From positions 1 through 64,000 of the forward strand of contig CAVTHV010000026.1 in assembly GCA_963734595.1 (NCBI GenBank): a stretch of 64,000 bases of DNA, given 5' to 3'. Source of the DNA: CAKKQX01 sp963734595. Its GTDB lineage: Bacteria; Pseudomonadota; Gammaproteobacteria; Burkholderiales; SG8-41. Positions within the stretch are counted from its first letter, which is position 1, and each line of letters starts with the position of its first letter. Below, one piece after another: positions 1 to 8,821 of the stretch. Made by a program: the position numbers and the translations under genes. The notes under the pieces are model-generated. The model was given only the letters and a program-made list of their open reading frames with translations. It was not told the origin of the DNA and did not search any database.

Positions 1-1
1 C

Positions 2-769
2 ATCCAGCTCGACTTCATCGTGCGCAGGCTGGCCGAGAAGACCTCCGCCGACCCGCCGTTGGCGGAGCAGCAGCCGTACAAGGCCGCGTCGAGCGGTGAC
101 CTGCAATGGTTCGGCGCAGCGATCACCAGGCACTATCAAGGCGACGACACTGATCTGAAAGTGCTTACGGGGGCGGTACTATCGCTGCATGAGTCGATGA
201 ATGTGGAAGACCATGCAGCCCGGGTGAGTTCGTTCTTCGCGGATGCAAAGCACCCGACTTTGGGCCGACCGTATCAGGCGTGCACCTATGTGCCCATGGT
301 GGAACTGCTGCGTTATCTGGAGGCCCACGACTTCACCTGCTACATCGTGTCCGGCGGTGGCCGCGATTTCATGCGCCCCATCACCAGCACGATCTACGAA
401 ATCCCTCCCGAACGCGTGGTCGGCAGCGCGCAGGGCCTGCGCTTCCAAGGCACGGACGGCAACGGCGATCTGTTGATCCAGCCGGCGTTGGATATCTGGG
501 ACGACGGCCCGGAGAAGCCGGTGCGCATCTGGAACCGGATCGGCCGCCGGCCGATCCTCTCGGCGGGCAACTCCAACGGCGACGACGAGATGCTGATGTA
601 CTCGGGCAGGCCAGGCGCACCGTCGCTGCGGCTGCTGGTGCTGCACGACGACGCCGACCGCGAATTCGACTACACCGCAGGGGCGGAACGCGCACTCGAG
701 CACGCCAAGGCATACGGCTGGACCGTCATCAGCATCAAGAATGACTGGTCCACCGTCTTCAGTGGCTAG
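2..769 (+). CDS. HAD-family hydrolase, 5' end cut by the window
   Basis: The reading frame is open from base 2, so the start lies outside the window; a GTG at 20 is only an internal codon candidate. HAD phosphatases hydrolyse phosphoesters through an aspartyl intermediate. Visible motifs are the Ser of motif II in YIVSGGG (around residue 115) and motif IV in GNSNGDDEML (around residue 187). The DxD nucleophile motif I is expected upstream and is not in view. The stop overlaps the next gene by 29 bases, which implies translational coupling with the formylglycine-generating enzyme; HAD proteins sit beside sulfatase and SUMF1 genes in several mycobacteria. The substrate is unknown. Confidence 0.8.
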   Translation: MQLDFIVRRLAEKTSADPPLAEQQPYKAASSGDLQWFGAAITRHYQGDDTDLKVLTGAVLSLHESMNVEDHAARVSSFFADAKHPTLGRPYQACTYVPMVELLRYLEAHDFTCYIVSGGGRDFMRPITSTIYEIPPERVVGSAQGLRFQGTDGNGDLLIQPALDIWDDGPEKPVRIWNRIGRRPILSAGNSNGDDEMLMYSGRPGAPSLRLLVLHDDADREFDYTAGAERALEHAKAYGWTVISIKNDWSTVFSG

Positions 770-1644
770 CGATCTCGTCTGCATCCCGTCGCAGACGGCG
801 ACGGTGGGCTCCGATGACCACTACCCGGAGGAGCGCCCCGCCCAGGCTGTCAAAGTCGACGAGTTCTGGATGCAAGCCCGTCAGGTGACCAATGCCGACT
901 TCGCCGAATTCGTCGACACCATAGGCTATGTCACCGTCGCCGAACGACCGCTTGACCCCGCGGAATATCCCGATGCGCCCGCGGAGAATCTGCAGCCCGG
1001 GTCGATGGTGTTCACCCGAACGCAGGGCCCGGTCGACCTCCAGCACCTGAGTCAATGGTGGGCCTGGACGCCGGGCGCTTCGTGGCGGCATCCGGTGGGG
1101 CCGCATTCGTCGATCGCGAAACGCGCCGACCACCCGGTTGTGCACGTCGCCTACGAGGACGCCGAGTCCTATGCGCAGTGGGCGGGTCTCGCGCTGCCGA
1201 CCGAGGCGGAATGGGAGATCGCGGCCCGCGGCGGCCTCGTCGGGGCGACGTACACGTGGGGCGACGACGCCCGAGGAGCCCGGTGAGCGGCTGGCCAACT
1301 ACTGGCACGGCGACTTCCCATGGCGCCCGGAACCCGGATACGGCCGCACTGCACCGGTCGGCAGCTTCCCGGCCAACGGCTACGGCCTATTCGACATGGC
1401 GGGCAACGTCTGGGAGTGGACGACCGACTGGTATGCCGACACGCGAGAAGGCGATCCGTGCTGCGAGGCAGGCAGCTACGACCCGCGGCAGCCTCAGTTC
1501 CGAGTGCCGCGCAAGGTCATCAAGGGTGGGTCGTTCCTCTGCGCGGACAACTACTGCCTGCGCTACCGGCCCGCCGCCCGCAGGCCCCAGATGATCGACA
1601 CGGGCATGAGCCATATCGGCTTTCGGTGCATAAGGCGCTCATGA
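741..1644 (+). CDS. Formylglycine-generating enzyme (SUMF1 family), frameshifted
   Basis: This enzyme oxidises the active-site cysteine of type I sulfatases to formylglycine in the cytoplasm. The start ATG at 741 lies inside the upstream HAD gene. The first part runs in one frame to YTWGDD (about 1,268) and the rest continues in the +1 frame as TPEEPGERLANYW, so one indel near 1,262-1,270 splits a normal gene of about 300 residues. The C-terminal part shows FDMAGNVWEW and the two catalytic cysteines in GSFLCADNYCLRYRP (the CxxxxC pair, equivalent to Cys263/Cys268 of the M. tuberculosis enzyme as I recall), then the usual end SHIGFRC. Every other feature is intact, so I read the indel as a sequence error rather than decay. 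Confidence 0.9.
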
Positions 1645-1660
1645 CTGTCAGGATGTGGAA

Positions 1661-2987
1661 ATGAAGGACGGCGGCGTGCACTACGCCCGCAACGGCTCGG
1701 TGCGGCTCGCCTACCGTGTGCTCGGCGAGGGCGACACCACACTCGTGTGGATACCCGGGTGGATCAGCAATGCCGAGATCTTGACCGACCCTGCGATGCC
1801 ATTCGTGCCGTTTGTCGAAGGACTTACCCGCAACACCCGACTCGTAGCGTGGGACAAACGCGGTACCGGATTGTCTGATCCGGTAACCCGCGTGCCGCCC
1901 CTAGATGAGCGGATGGACGATCTGCAGGCCGTGATGGACGCAGTCGGCGCAGACAGCGCGGCGTTGTTCGGCGTATCCGAAGGAGGCCCGATGAGCCTCT
2001 TGTTCGCGGCGACGTATCCAGAGCGTGTGCAGTCGCTCGCCCTCTACGGCACCATGGCGCGCTTCACCCCCGAGTTGCCCGATCATCCATGGGGATTCGA
2101 CGCCGACGAGGCTGCCCAGATCATCGTGGAGATCGAAAGCCATTGGGGTGAAGGAGCCCTCGCCGACCTGTTCTTCGGCGAAGTCGCGGAGCTGCCAGGC
2201 TTTCGGGACTTTTACGGACGGATTCAGCGCTCGGGTGCGAGCCCCACGATGTGCCTGATGCTCTGGCAGGCGCTGCTGGACGGCGACGTCCGCGGGATCC
2301 TGGGCTCCGTCCACACTCCGGCGCTAGTCCTGAGCAGACAGGGTGACGAGGTGGCGCCCATCGACGGTGCGAGAGCCTTGGCCGCCGCGATGCCGAACGC
2401 GCAATTCCTAGAGCTGCAACCTGGCGCCCACGGCCTGATGAACGATGAGCTCGCGGCGGCAGTGGTGAACTTCGCACGCGGAAAGCCCGTCGACGACGCG
2501 AGTGAGCGCGTTCTCTCGACAGTTCTGTTCACCGATATCGTCAGCTCCACCGAACAACTCGTCGCCCAGGGCGACGCACACTGGCGCCATCAGCTCGACG
2601 CGCACGACAAGCTCGTCGACTGGATGCTGGAGAAGTACGGCGGCCGCCGCGTCAAGCACACCGGGGACGGCGTCTTCGCGCTTTTCGACGGCCCGACCAA
2701 GGCGGCGCGCTGCGGGCTTGACATGGTTCCGGCCCTGGGCGCGAGAGGCATCCGCATCCGCGTGGGGGCCCACACCGGTGAATGCGAGCGCCGCGGCGAC
2801 GAGTGGAGCGGCCTTGCGATCCATGTCGGCGCACGGATAGGCGCGATGGCCGGAGCCAGACGAAGTGCTCGTCAGCCGAACCGTCCGCGATCTGTCGGCG
2901 GGATCAGAACTCCGGTTCGACAGCCTCGGTGGACAACATCTCAAGGGGCTTGCCGAGGATGTCGAAGTCTTCCGCGTGACGGCGTAG
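1661..2987 (+). CDS. Alpha/beta hydrolase fused to class III adenylate/guanylate cyclase, frameshifted near 3' end
   Basis: The N-terminal half (residues about 1-270) is an alpha/beta hydrolase with the nucleophile elbow GVSEGG and RGTGLSD downstream of the oxyanion strand. The C-terminal half is a class III nucleotidyl cyclase domain beginning STVLFTDIVSSTEQ, which carries the first metal-binding Asp, and containing KHTGDGVFALFD, the second metal-binding Asp. An extra base at about 2,855 shifts the frame; restoring it gives PDEVLVSRTVRDLSAGSELRF and a stop TAG at 2,985-2,987, the usual cyclase end. A GTG at 1,655 is an alternative start. This fusion is common in actinobacteria. It probably makes cAMP, and the hydrolase domain may act as a sensor or an esterase. 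Confidence 0.88.
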
Positions 2988-2999
2988 CCCAGTTCTTCG

Positions 3000-3452
3000 T
3001 CAGTGCTGTGATTCGGCGGCTTTCTTGATCGCCGCCAGGGTGGCGGGGATTCCGCTCTTCGCCGCATCGTGGCGCCTATCGATCTCGGCATCGGCCTCCG
3101 CGCCATAACGCTCGCGGAACCCCGCTATGCCCGCGGGCAGGAACTCCCACGACTCGGTGAGCCGGGTGCCGCCGTTCACGGCCTCGAAGGTGTACCCCCA
3201 GTGCACCCAGCCGTTGTTGACCTCCCACGCAAACCTCCGGCCGGGATCGGCGGCCACGACTTGGCTCCGCGTTTCCCAAGTCCGCTCGGGGGTCTCGTTG
3301 CGGCCGGTGAACCAGGCGCCCACCTGCGGGCCCGCTCCCTCGTCCCACCAGCATGCTCGGCAGATCGGGCTCCACTCGCCCATCCTGGTCACGTCCGACA
3401 CCAGCGCATACAGCGCGTCTGGCGTCACCGCCACGGAAATCGACTCGGACAT
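3000..3452 (-). CDS. SRPBCC family protein (polyketide cyclase/START-like)
   Basis: A protein of about 150 residues with the START-like helix-grip pattern: SESISVAVTPDALYALVSDV at the N-terminus, a Trp-rich core (MGEWSPICRACWW) and the long C-terminal helix after FLPAGIAGFRERY. Such proteins bind hydrophobic ligands in a cavity. ATG at 3,452 was chosen; a GTG at 3,467 would add five residues. It is divergent from the SDR genes and shares their intergenic operator at 3,522, so it may be co-regulated with them. The ligand is unknown. Confidence 0.85.
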   Translation of the reverse strand: MSESISVAVTPDALYALVSDVTRMGEWSPICRACWWDEGAGPQVGAWFTGRNETPERTWETRSQVVAADPGRRFAWEVNNGWVHWGYTFEAVNGGTRLTESWEFLPAGIAGFRERYGAEADAEIDRRHDAAKSGIPATLAAIKKAAESQH

Positions 3453-3521
3453 CTTCAACTCGGTCACGAGTCGAGTCTGCCACTGCGCGGCTATTGCACT
3501 TTCGGCCCGCGAATGTGAGGT

Positions 3522-3535
3522 TAGAACGCGTTCCA
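3522..3535. promoter_or_regulatory. KstR-like operator between divergent genes
   Basis: The 14-base palindrome TAGAACGCGTTCCA fits the mycobacterial KstR consensus TNNAACNNGTTNNA at every fixed position. It lies between the SRPBCC gene and the first SDR gene, 24 bases before the latter's ATG. KstR is a TetR repressor of sterol catabolism relieved by steroid-CoA intermediates. Related TetR operators are similar, so the exact regulator is an inference. Confidence 0.6.
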
Positions 3536-3558
3536 ATCGCCGTCGAAAGGCCAACCGG

Positions 3559-4332
3559 ATGAGCAACAGTAGCGAGCGGATCGCCGTCGTCATCGGCGGG
3601 GCGTCCGGGATCGGCTGGGCGACCGCGCGAGCCCTTGCCGCCGACGGATGCCGGGTGACGGTCGCGGACCGCAACGGCGACGGCGCGCGAGCGAAGGCCG
3701 CCGAACTGGGCGAGCCGCACACCGCGGCCGATGTCGACGTCACCGACGAGGCCTCGGTGCAGCGCCTCTTCGAACAGACCGGGCCGCTCGACGTCGTGGT
3801 GAACTGCGCGGGCTTCGGAAGCCTCGGACTGATCACCGATCTGGCGGTCGACGAGTTCCGCTCGGTCGTGGACGTCTGCCTGAACGGTTCGTTCATCGTC
3901 GCCAAGTACGCGGGCCAGAAGCTGCGCGAAGGTGGATCGCTGGTGTCGATCAGCTCGCTCAACGCACGGCAGGCCGCTGTCGGTATGAGCGCCTACTGCT
4001 CGGCCAAGGCCGGCCTGTCGATGCTGACCCAGGTCGCGGCGCTGGAAATGGGGCCGCGGGGAATCCGCGTCAACGCGGTCTCGCCCGGCTTCGTCGACAC
4101 TCCACTCACCGAAGGGTCATATCTCGTCCCTGGCCTCGTCGAGGACTATCTCGAGAACACCGCACTCGGCCGCGCCGGAAAGCCCGAGGAGGTCGCCGAC
4201 GCCGTGGTCTTCCTGTGCTCGCCGAAGTCGTCCTGGCTGACCGGCGAGGTGCTCGACCTCAACGGCGGCGCACATCTCAAGCGTTATCCGGATGTGTTGG
4301 GGCATGTGATGAAACTGGCGGAGGCGCAGTGA
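3559..4332 (+). CDS. SDR family oxidoreductase (257 aa)
   Basis: A classical short-chain dehydrogenase: cofactor loop IGGASGIG (residues about 12-19), VNCAGFG in place of the usual NNAG, and the catalytic Ser plus the YCSAK Tyr-Lys pair. DR at the end of beta-2 (VADRNGD) suggests preference for NAD(H). ATG 3,559 starts at the proper family N-terminus, although the frame is open upstream. The stop overlaps the next SDR start (TGATG), so the two genes form an operon. The upstream KstR-type site suggests a hydroxysteroid or related hydrophobic alcohol as substrate, but the sequence alone does not prove it. Confidence 0.9.
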   Translation: MSNSSERIAVVIGGASGIGWATARALAADGCRVTVADRNGDGARAKAAELGEPHTAADVDVTDEASVQRLFEQTGPLDVVVNCAGFGSLGLITDLAVDEFRSVVDVCLNGSFIVAKYAGQKLREGGSLVSISSLNARQAAVGMSAYCSAKAGLSMLTQVAALEMGPRGIRVNAVSPGFVDTPLTEGSYLVPGLVEDYLENTALGRAGKPEEVADAVVFLCSPKSSWLTGEVLDLNGGAHLKRYPDVLGHVMKLAEAQ

Positions 4333-5192
4333 TGAGCCTCTCGGGCGAAGATCCGAAGAGTAAGAGGTTCAGCGGCAAGCAGGCCATCGTTACCGGTGCA
4401 GGCTCGGGGATCGGAGCGGCGTTGTGCCGGGCACTCGCCGGCGCCGGTGCCGATGTGGTCTGCACCGACGTCGACGGAGACGCCGCCGAGCGCACCGCGT
4501 CGGCGCTCGGCGCTCGCGCACGCTCTGCCCGGCTCGACGTCACCGACGCCGCGGCGGTGCAGTCGACGGTGGACGATGTGGTCGCCCGCACCGGCCGCCT
4601 GGATCTGATGTTCAACAACGCAGGCATCGTGTGGGGCGGCGACACCGAACTGCTCACGCTCGACCAGTGGAACGCGATCATCGACGTGAACCTCCGCGGT
4701 GTCGTGCACGGTGTCGCAGCGGCGTATCCGCTGATGGTGCGGCAGGGTCACGGCCACATCGTCAACACCGCGTCAATGGCCGGGCTGACCGCGGCAGGAC
4801 AGATCACCAGCTATGTGACGACCAAACACGCGGTGGTCGGGCTGTCGCTTGCGCTGCGATCGGAGGCCGCGGCGCACGGGGTCGGCGTGCTGTGTGTCTG
4901 CCCGTCGGCGGTCGAGACCCCGATTCTGGACAAGGGTGCGATCGGCGGCTTCGTCGGCCGTGACTATTTTATGCAGGGCCAGGGCGTGACGACGGCATAC
5001 GACGCCGACCGCCTCGCGCGGGACACGTTGAAGGCCATCGAACGCAACAAGGCGCTGCTGGTCAAACCGCGCCGCGCGCATGCCCAGTGGCTGATGGCGC
5101 GACTGGCGCCCGGACTCATGCAGCGCATGTCGATCCGCTTCATCGCAACGCAGCGAGCCCACCAGGCCGAGGCGCGCCAAGCCATTCGCTGA
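4332..5192 (+). CDS. SDR family oxidoreductase (286 aa), second gene of pair
   Basis: A second short-chain dehydrogenase with TGAGSGIG at residues about 21-28, the intact NNAGIVWGG motif, catalytic Ser in NTASMAGLT and a YVTTK Tyr-Lys pair. A D in VVCTDVDGD points to NAD. The C-terminal 40 residues (RRAHAQWLMARLAPGL) are a basic extension common in mycobacterial SDRs that use lipid or steroid substrates. The start ATG is embedded in the TGA of the upstream SDR, so translation is coupled. The exact substrate is unknown. Confidence 0.9.
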   Translation: MSLSGEDPKSKRFSGKQAIVTGAGSGIGAALCRALAGAGADVVCTDVDGDAAERTASALGARARSARLDVTDAAAVQSTVDDVVARTGRLDLMFNNAGIVWGGDTELLTLDQWNAIIDVNLRGVVHGVAAAYPLMVRQGHGHIVNTASMAGLTAAGQITSYVTTKHAVVGLSLALRSEAAAHGVGVLCVCPSAVETPILDKGAIGGFVGRDYFMQGQGVTTAYDADRLARDTLKAIERNKALLVKPRRAHAQWLMARLAPGLMQRMSIRFIATQRAHQAEARQAIR

Positions 5193-5229
5193 ACAAACCG
5201 GGCTTCCTACGGCGCAACCTGGCTACGGT

Positions 5230-6075
5230 ATGCGAATGGCCGCAATGGATACCGAATTCACGCTGACGCAGAAGCGTGCACTTGCGATTGCGACCGTCAT
5301 CGCCATCCTTTTCGGCGCCTACTTCCTGCGGAACTATTTCATTCTCATCGTGGTCGCTGCGGTGGTCTCCTACCTGTTCAGCCCGCTGTACAACCGGCTC
5401 AACAAGCGACTGAGCAAGGGCGCCTCGGCCACGCTCACCCTGTTGGCCGCAACCGCGAGCGTCATCGTGCCGCTCGGCCTGATCGTGCTTCTAGCGGTCG
5501 TCCAGATCACCGAGATGGTCAAGAGTGTCGCCGGCTGGGTCGAGAGGACCGACCTCTCCACGATCGGCGAAAAGACGCTGCGCTTTGTGAACGAAGCGCT
5601 TGCGCGGTTGCCGTTCGCGGATGTCACGGTCACTCCGGAGATGCTCCACAAGGCGATGACGACCGTCGCCCAGAATGTCGGACAGTGGCTGCTGCACGCC
5701 CTGCAGGGGGCGGCGGGCGGCGTCATCGGCGGGATCACCGCCGCGATCCTCTTTCTCTACGTGTTCATTTCGCTGCTGACCAACAAGGACGCGGTGCAGA
5801 ACTTGATCCGCCAGCTCAACCCGCTCGGCGAAGAGGTCACCGACCTCTACCTCGCCAAAATGGGTGCGATGGTGAACGGCACCGTCAGGGGGCAGTTCGT
5901 GATCGCGCTGTGCCAAGGTATCGCGGGCGCGATATCCATCTACATCGCCGGCTTCCACGACGGCTTCTTCATCTTCGCAATACTTTTGAGTGCGCTCTCC
6001 GTCATTCCGCTCGGCAGCGGCATCGTCACGATCCCGTTCGGCGTGGGAATGATCCTGTTCGGCAACGTATTCGGA
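5230..6075 (+). CDS. AI-2E family transporter, C-terminus lost at contig join
   Basis: Membrane protein of the PF01594 (UPF0118/AI-2E) family: paired N-terminal TM helices (ALAIATVIAILFGAYFL and ILIVVAAVVSYLF), a third TM at LLAATASVIVPLGLIVLLA, a soluble domain, then TM helices around ITAAILFLYVFISLL and IFAILLSALSVIPLGSG. Homology stops at about residue 281, after IPFGVGMILFGNVFG. The family normally continues for about 80-100 more residues with two further helices; here the frame runs into unrelated sequence and stops at 6,138. The truncation coincides with the switch to betaproteobacterial sequence. Family members export small molecules or ions. Confidence 0.85.
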
Positions 6076-6083
6076 TGCGGAAG
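6068..6083. other. Probable chimeric junction: actinobacterial to betaproteobacterial sequence
   Basis: To the left, the AI-2E transporter loses its family similarity after FGNVFG. To the right, a PAS domain begins in mid-fold in another frame at about 6,074 with no start codon or promoter. No transposase, integrase, tRNA or repeat lies at the join. The intergenic repeats that crowd the rest of the window never appear to its left. An assembly chimera is the simplest reading. Confidence 0.8.
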
Positions 6084-6760
6084 TGCTGCAGGGACATCCG
6101 GTTACTTACCAAAGAATCCACAAACTCCAAAATGGTGAATCGCGCTACCTCGAGATAAAGCTTCTGCCGCATATCGAAGAATATGGGAAAGTATTGGGCT
6201 GTTTTTCGTTGATGACCGACATTACGGAATACAAGCTGACGGAGGAGCGTATCCAGCGTGTTGCGCATCACGACACTCTCACCGGTCTGCCGAACCGCGC
6301 GCTGTTCAACGACCGGCTGGATCAGGCAATCAGGGTTGCCAAACGCGACTCCCGCCAGTTCGCGCTGCTGTTCCTCGACCTGGACAAGTTCAAGCGGGCG
6401 AACGACACCCTGGGACACAGCGCCGGCGACGAGCTCTTGCAAGCCGTTGCCGCGAGAATCCAGCACCAGGTACGTGAATCCGATACGGTGGCCCGCATTG
6501 GAGGCGATGAATTCACCGTGATCCTGCGCAACATCACCAGGCGCGAGAACGCGGAGATCGTTGCCAGGAAAATCATTGCCGCTCTTGCCATGCCGTTCCA
6601 GCTTGGTAGTCAAAAGCAGAGCGTCGATATCGGAACCAGTATTGGCATCGCGGTCTATCCGGCAGATGCCCAGGACGCGGACGCGCTCGTCAAGGCGGCC
6701 GATGCTGCCATGTACAGCGCCAAGCAGACAGGGAACAGCTTTCGATTTTGCGCGACGTAG
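6074..6760 (+). CDS. PAS-GGDEF diguanylate cyclase, N-terminally truncated
   Basis: The visible part starts inside a PAS fold (GHPVTYQRIH, then ITEYKLTEERIQ) and runs straight into a complete GGDEF domain beginning HHDTLTGLPNRALF. The active-site loop is RIGGDEFTVIL. The allosteric I-site RESD (RxxD) lies exactly five residues before it, so the enzyme should make cyclic di-GMP from two GTP and be product-inhibited. The codons upstream of 6,074 belong to the unrelated transporter, so the true N-terminus is missing. It ends 17 bases before the next cyclase gene. Confidence 0.88.
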   Translation, partial: DAEVLQGHPVTYQRIHKLQNGESRYLEIKLLPHIEEYGKVLGCFSLMTDITEYKLTEERIQRVAHHDTLTGLPNRALFNDRLDQAIRVAKRDSRQFALLFLDLDKFKRANDTLGHSAGDELLQAVAARIQHQVRESDTVARIGGDEFTVILRNITRRENAEIVARKIIAALAMPFQLGSQKQSVDIGTSIGIAVYPADAQDADALVKAADAAMYSAKQTGNSFRFCAT

Positions 6761-6777
6761 GGACAGCCAACTCCAAT

Positions 6778-8391
6778 ATGGCCCTCCTAAGCACCCGCGG
6801 CCGCATCGTTCTGCTTGTCGTCCTTGCCGCCCTGCCGGCACTGGCGCTCACCGCCTATAGCACCTGGGACGAACGCGCGCGCGCGGAATTTGACGATCGG
6901 GACGATTTGCGGCGGCTGGCCACGCTGGCGGCACAGCGGCAGGAACAGATCATCGAAAGCGCCAGGCAAACGCTGACGGCGATCGCGCTGGCCCTGCCTG
7001 CCGCGCAGGACGATCAGGCGCGCTGCAATGAATACCTGGCGAAACTGTACGCGCAAAGTTCAGGCATCTATCATTCGATGGGGATTTACGGCGCGGACGC
7101 TGTATTGATATGCAATGCCATCCCGTGGCAGGGAAAAGTCGTTTCACCCGACAGGTTGTATTTCCGGCTGCCCATGGCGACCGGAAAATTCACGATAGGC
7201 GAATATCAGGTGGGCCGCGTCACGAAACAGCAGGGAATCAATTTCGGTTATCCCATCACGGATTCCGCAGACGACATCCTGGGCGTTGCTTTTGTTGCCG
7301 TTGATCTGAACAGCTTGAATCACATGGCCGCGACTACGCCTTTGCCGGACCAGGGGACTGTCGCAGTTGTCGATCGCAATGGGGTGGTTCTCGCGCGGCA
7401 TCCCGCGAAGGCTGAAAGTGTCGGTAAAAAGCTTCAGAATCTGCAGGTCCTGGAGAAGGTGCTCGCCGGCAGAAGCGGGATATTCCAGATGAAGGCGACC
7501 GACGGTTCCGAACGACTCTGGGCTTATGAAGCGATTGCCGACAACCCGGATGGCGTAATTCCCCTCCGGGTGCTGGTCAGCATACCCATGAACGTGGTTT
7601 TTGCCGATGCGGATCGCGCTTTCATGCGCAACCTCATCGGCATCGCACTGGCTACGGCCCTGCTCCTGATCGCGGCCTGGTTCGGCACCGAAATCTTTGT
7701 TCTTCGAAAAGTCAGGGCGCTGCTGAAAGCCGCCCGTCGCGTCCACGCCGGCGATCTGAGCGCGCGCACTGGTCTGCCTCGCGAAGGCGAGGAACTGAGT
7801 CAGATCGGAGCGGCGTTCGACGAAATGACCCAGGCGCTGCAGGATCGCGATGCCGAGTTGAAGCAGGTGCTTGGAAAACTCAGCGATCAGGCGACGACAG
7901 ACCCGCTGACGGGGCTCTATAACCGCCGTTTTCTCATGGACTTTCTGCAAAGGGAACTCGACCGGGCCCGGCGTGCCGCCACGCCGGTGGCCGCCATCAT
8001 GCTCGATCTGGATCACTTCAAGCGTATCAACGATACCTTTGGACATGCCGCCGGCGACCTGGTATTGACGGAAATCGCGGGACTGCTCAAACACCACATC
8101 CGCGGCAGCGATATGGTCTGTCGACTTGGCGGAGAGGAGTTCGCGCTGATCCTGCCCGGCGCGTCGCTCGAGGGCGCGCGGCAGAGAGCCGAGAACATTC
8201 GAACTTTGGTCAAGAGCCTCGAACTAAAATATAACGACCAGCCGCTCGGCACGATCACGGCGTCGCTCGGAGTCGCGCTGTTCCCGGATCACGCCGCGGA
8301 GGGCGAGTCACTTTTACATGCCGCGGATGAGGCCTTATACGAAGCGAAAGGCGCCGGACGTGATCGTGTCATCGTCAGCAGATCCGGGTGA
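6778..8391 (+). CDS. Membrane diguanylate cyclase: Cache-HAMP-GGDEF
   Basis: ATG 6,778 precedes a TM helix (RIVLLVVLAALPALALTAYS, residues about 9-28). A periplasmic Cache-type sensor follows to about residue 275, then a second TM (IGIALATALLLIAAWFG), a HAMP domain (RVHAGDLSARTGLPREGEEL) and a GGDEF domain starting TTDPLTGLYNRRFL. The catalytic loop is CRLGGEEFALIL, with I-site RGSD five residues upstream, so it should be an active, feedback-inhibited c-di-GMP synthase that responds to a periplasmic small molecule. A TTG at 6,748 would extend the N-terminus by ten residues but lacks support. Confidence 0.93.
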   Translation: MALLSTRGRIVLLVVLAALPALALTAYSTWDERARAEFDDRDDLRRLATLAAQRQEQIIESARQTLTAIALALPAAQDDQARCNEYLAKLYAQSSGIYHSMGIYGADAVLICNAIPWQGKVVSPDRLYFRLPMATGKFTIGEYQVGRVTKQQGINFGYPITDSADDILGVAFVAVDLNSLNHMAATTPLPDQGTVAVVDRNGVVLARHPAKAESVGKKLQNLQVLEKVLAGRSGIFQMKATDGSERLWAYEAIADNPDGVIPLRVLVSIPMNVVFADADRAFMRNLIGIALATALLLIAAWFGTEIFVLRKVRALLKAARRVHAGDLSARTGLPREGEELSQIGAAFDEMTQALQDRDAELKQVLGKLSDQATTDPLTGLYNRRFLMDFLQRELDRARRAATPVAAIMLDLDHFKRINDTFGHAAGDLVLTEIAGLLKHHIRGSDMVCRLGGEEFALILPGASLEGARQRAENIRTLVKSLELKYNDQPLGTITASLGVALFPDHAAEGESLLHAADEALYEAKGAGRDRVIVSRSG

Positions 8392-8466
8392 TTTCTGGCA
8401 TCCGGTCTTTGTGCTTTTACCCTCCCCGCTCGCGGCGCTGCGGCTGCTGTGCATTAAAAACAAAGA

Positions 8467-8707
8467 TTGAACCGCCAAGGCGCCAAGACCGCCAAGAAGA
8501 TCAAAAGCGAAGACACGAAGGATTCTTTTCAATACCCGCTCGACGGGTGCACAAAGGACACAAAGGAAAAACAGGCATAGATTAACCGCTCACCGCTCAC
8601 CGCTTACTGCTCACGATTTACGATTCCCAAATCCCGAATCCCGAATCCCGAATCCTGTTTTTGAACCGCCAAGACGCCAAGGCGCCAAGAAAAACAAAAA
8701 ACAGAAA
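8467..8707. repeat. Composite intergenic repeat R1 (modules A-B-D-C-A)
   Basis: In + orientation this holds a GCCAAG module with 9-nt period (ACCGCCAAGGCGCCAAGACC, from 8,470), an ACAAAGGACACAAAGG module, a TTAACCGCTCACCGCTCACC module, a run of ATCCCGA heptamers, and a second GCCAAG module at 8,661-8,690. Other copies in this window show the same module order or its reverse complement. It fills most of the 430-base gap between 8,392 and 8,821, in which no gene is seen. Confidence 0.85.
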
Positions 8708-8821
8708 GAGCTCGCAGGTAGCCGGAGTAACCCCCCGAGAAAAACGCACGATAATCCGTTGTTTTAATTGATGTTTTATTTCAGCGTTCCAAAGCGCGGA
8801 AAGCACGTGGGGTGGGTGGCC

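Noticed and set aside
6068..6083. Horizontal transfer or integration at 6,075
   Set aside because: No integrase, transposase, tRNA or direct repeat is present and both genes are cut at the same point, which fits an assembly join better.
8467..8707. CRISPR array or tandem repeat locus
   Set aside because: Units are 7 or 9 bases, without unique spacers of constant length, and no cas gene is near.
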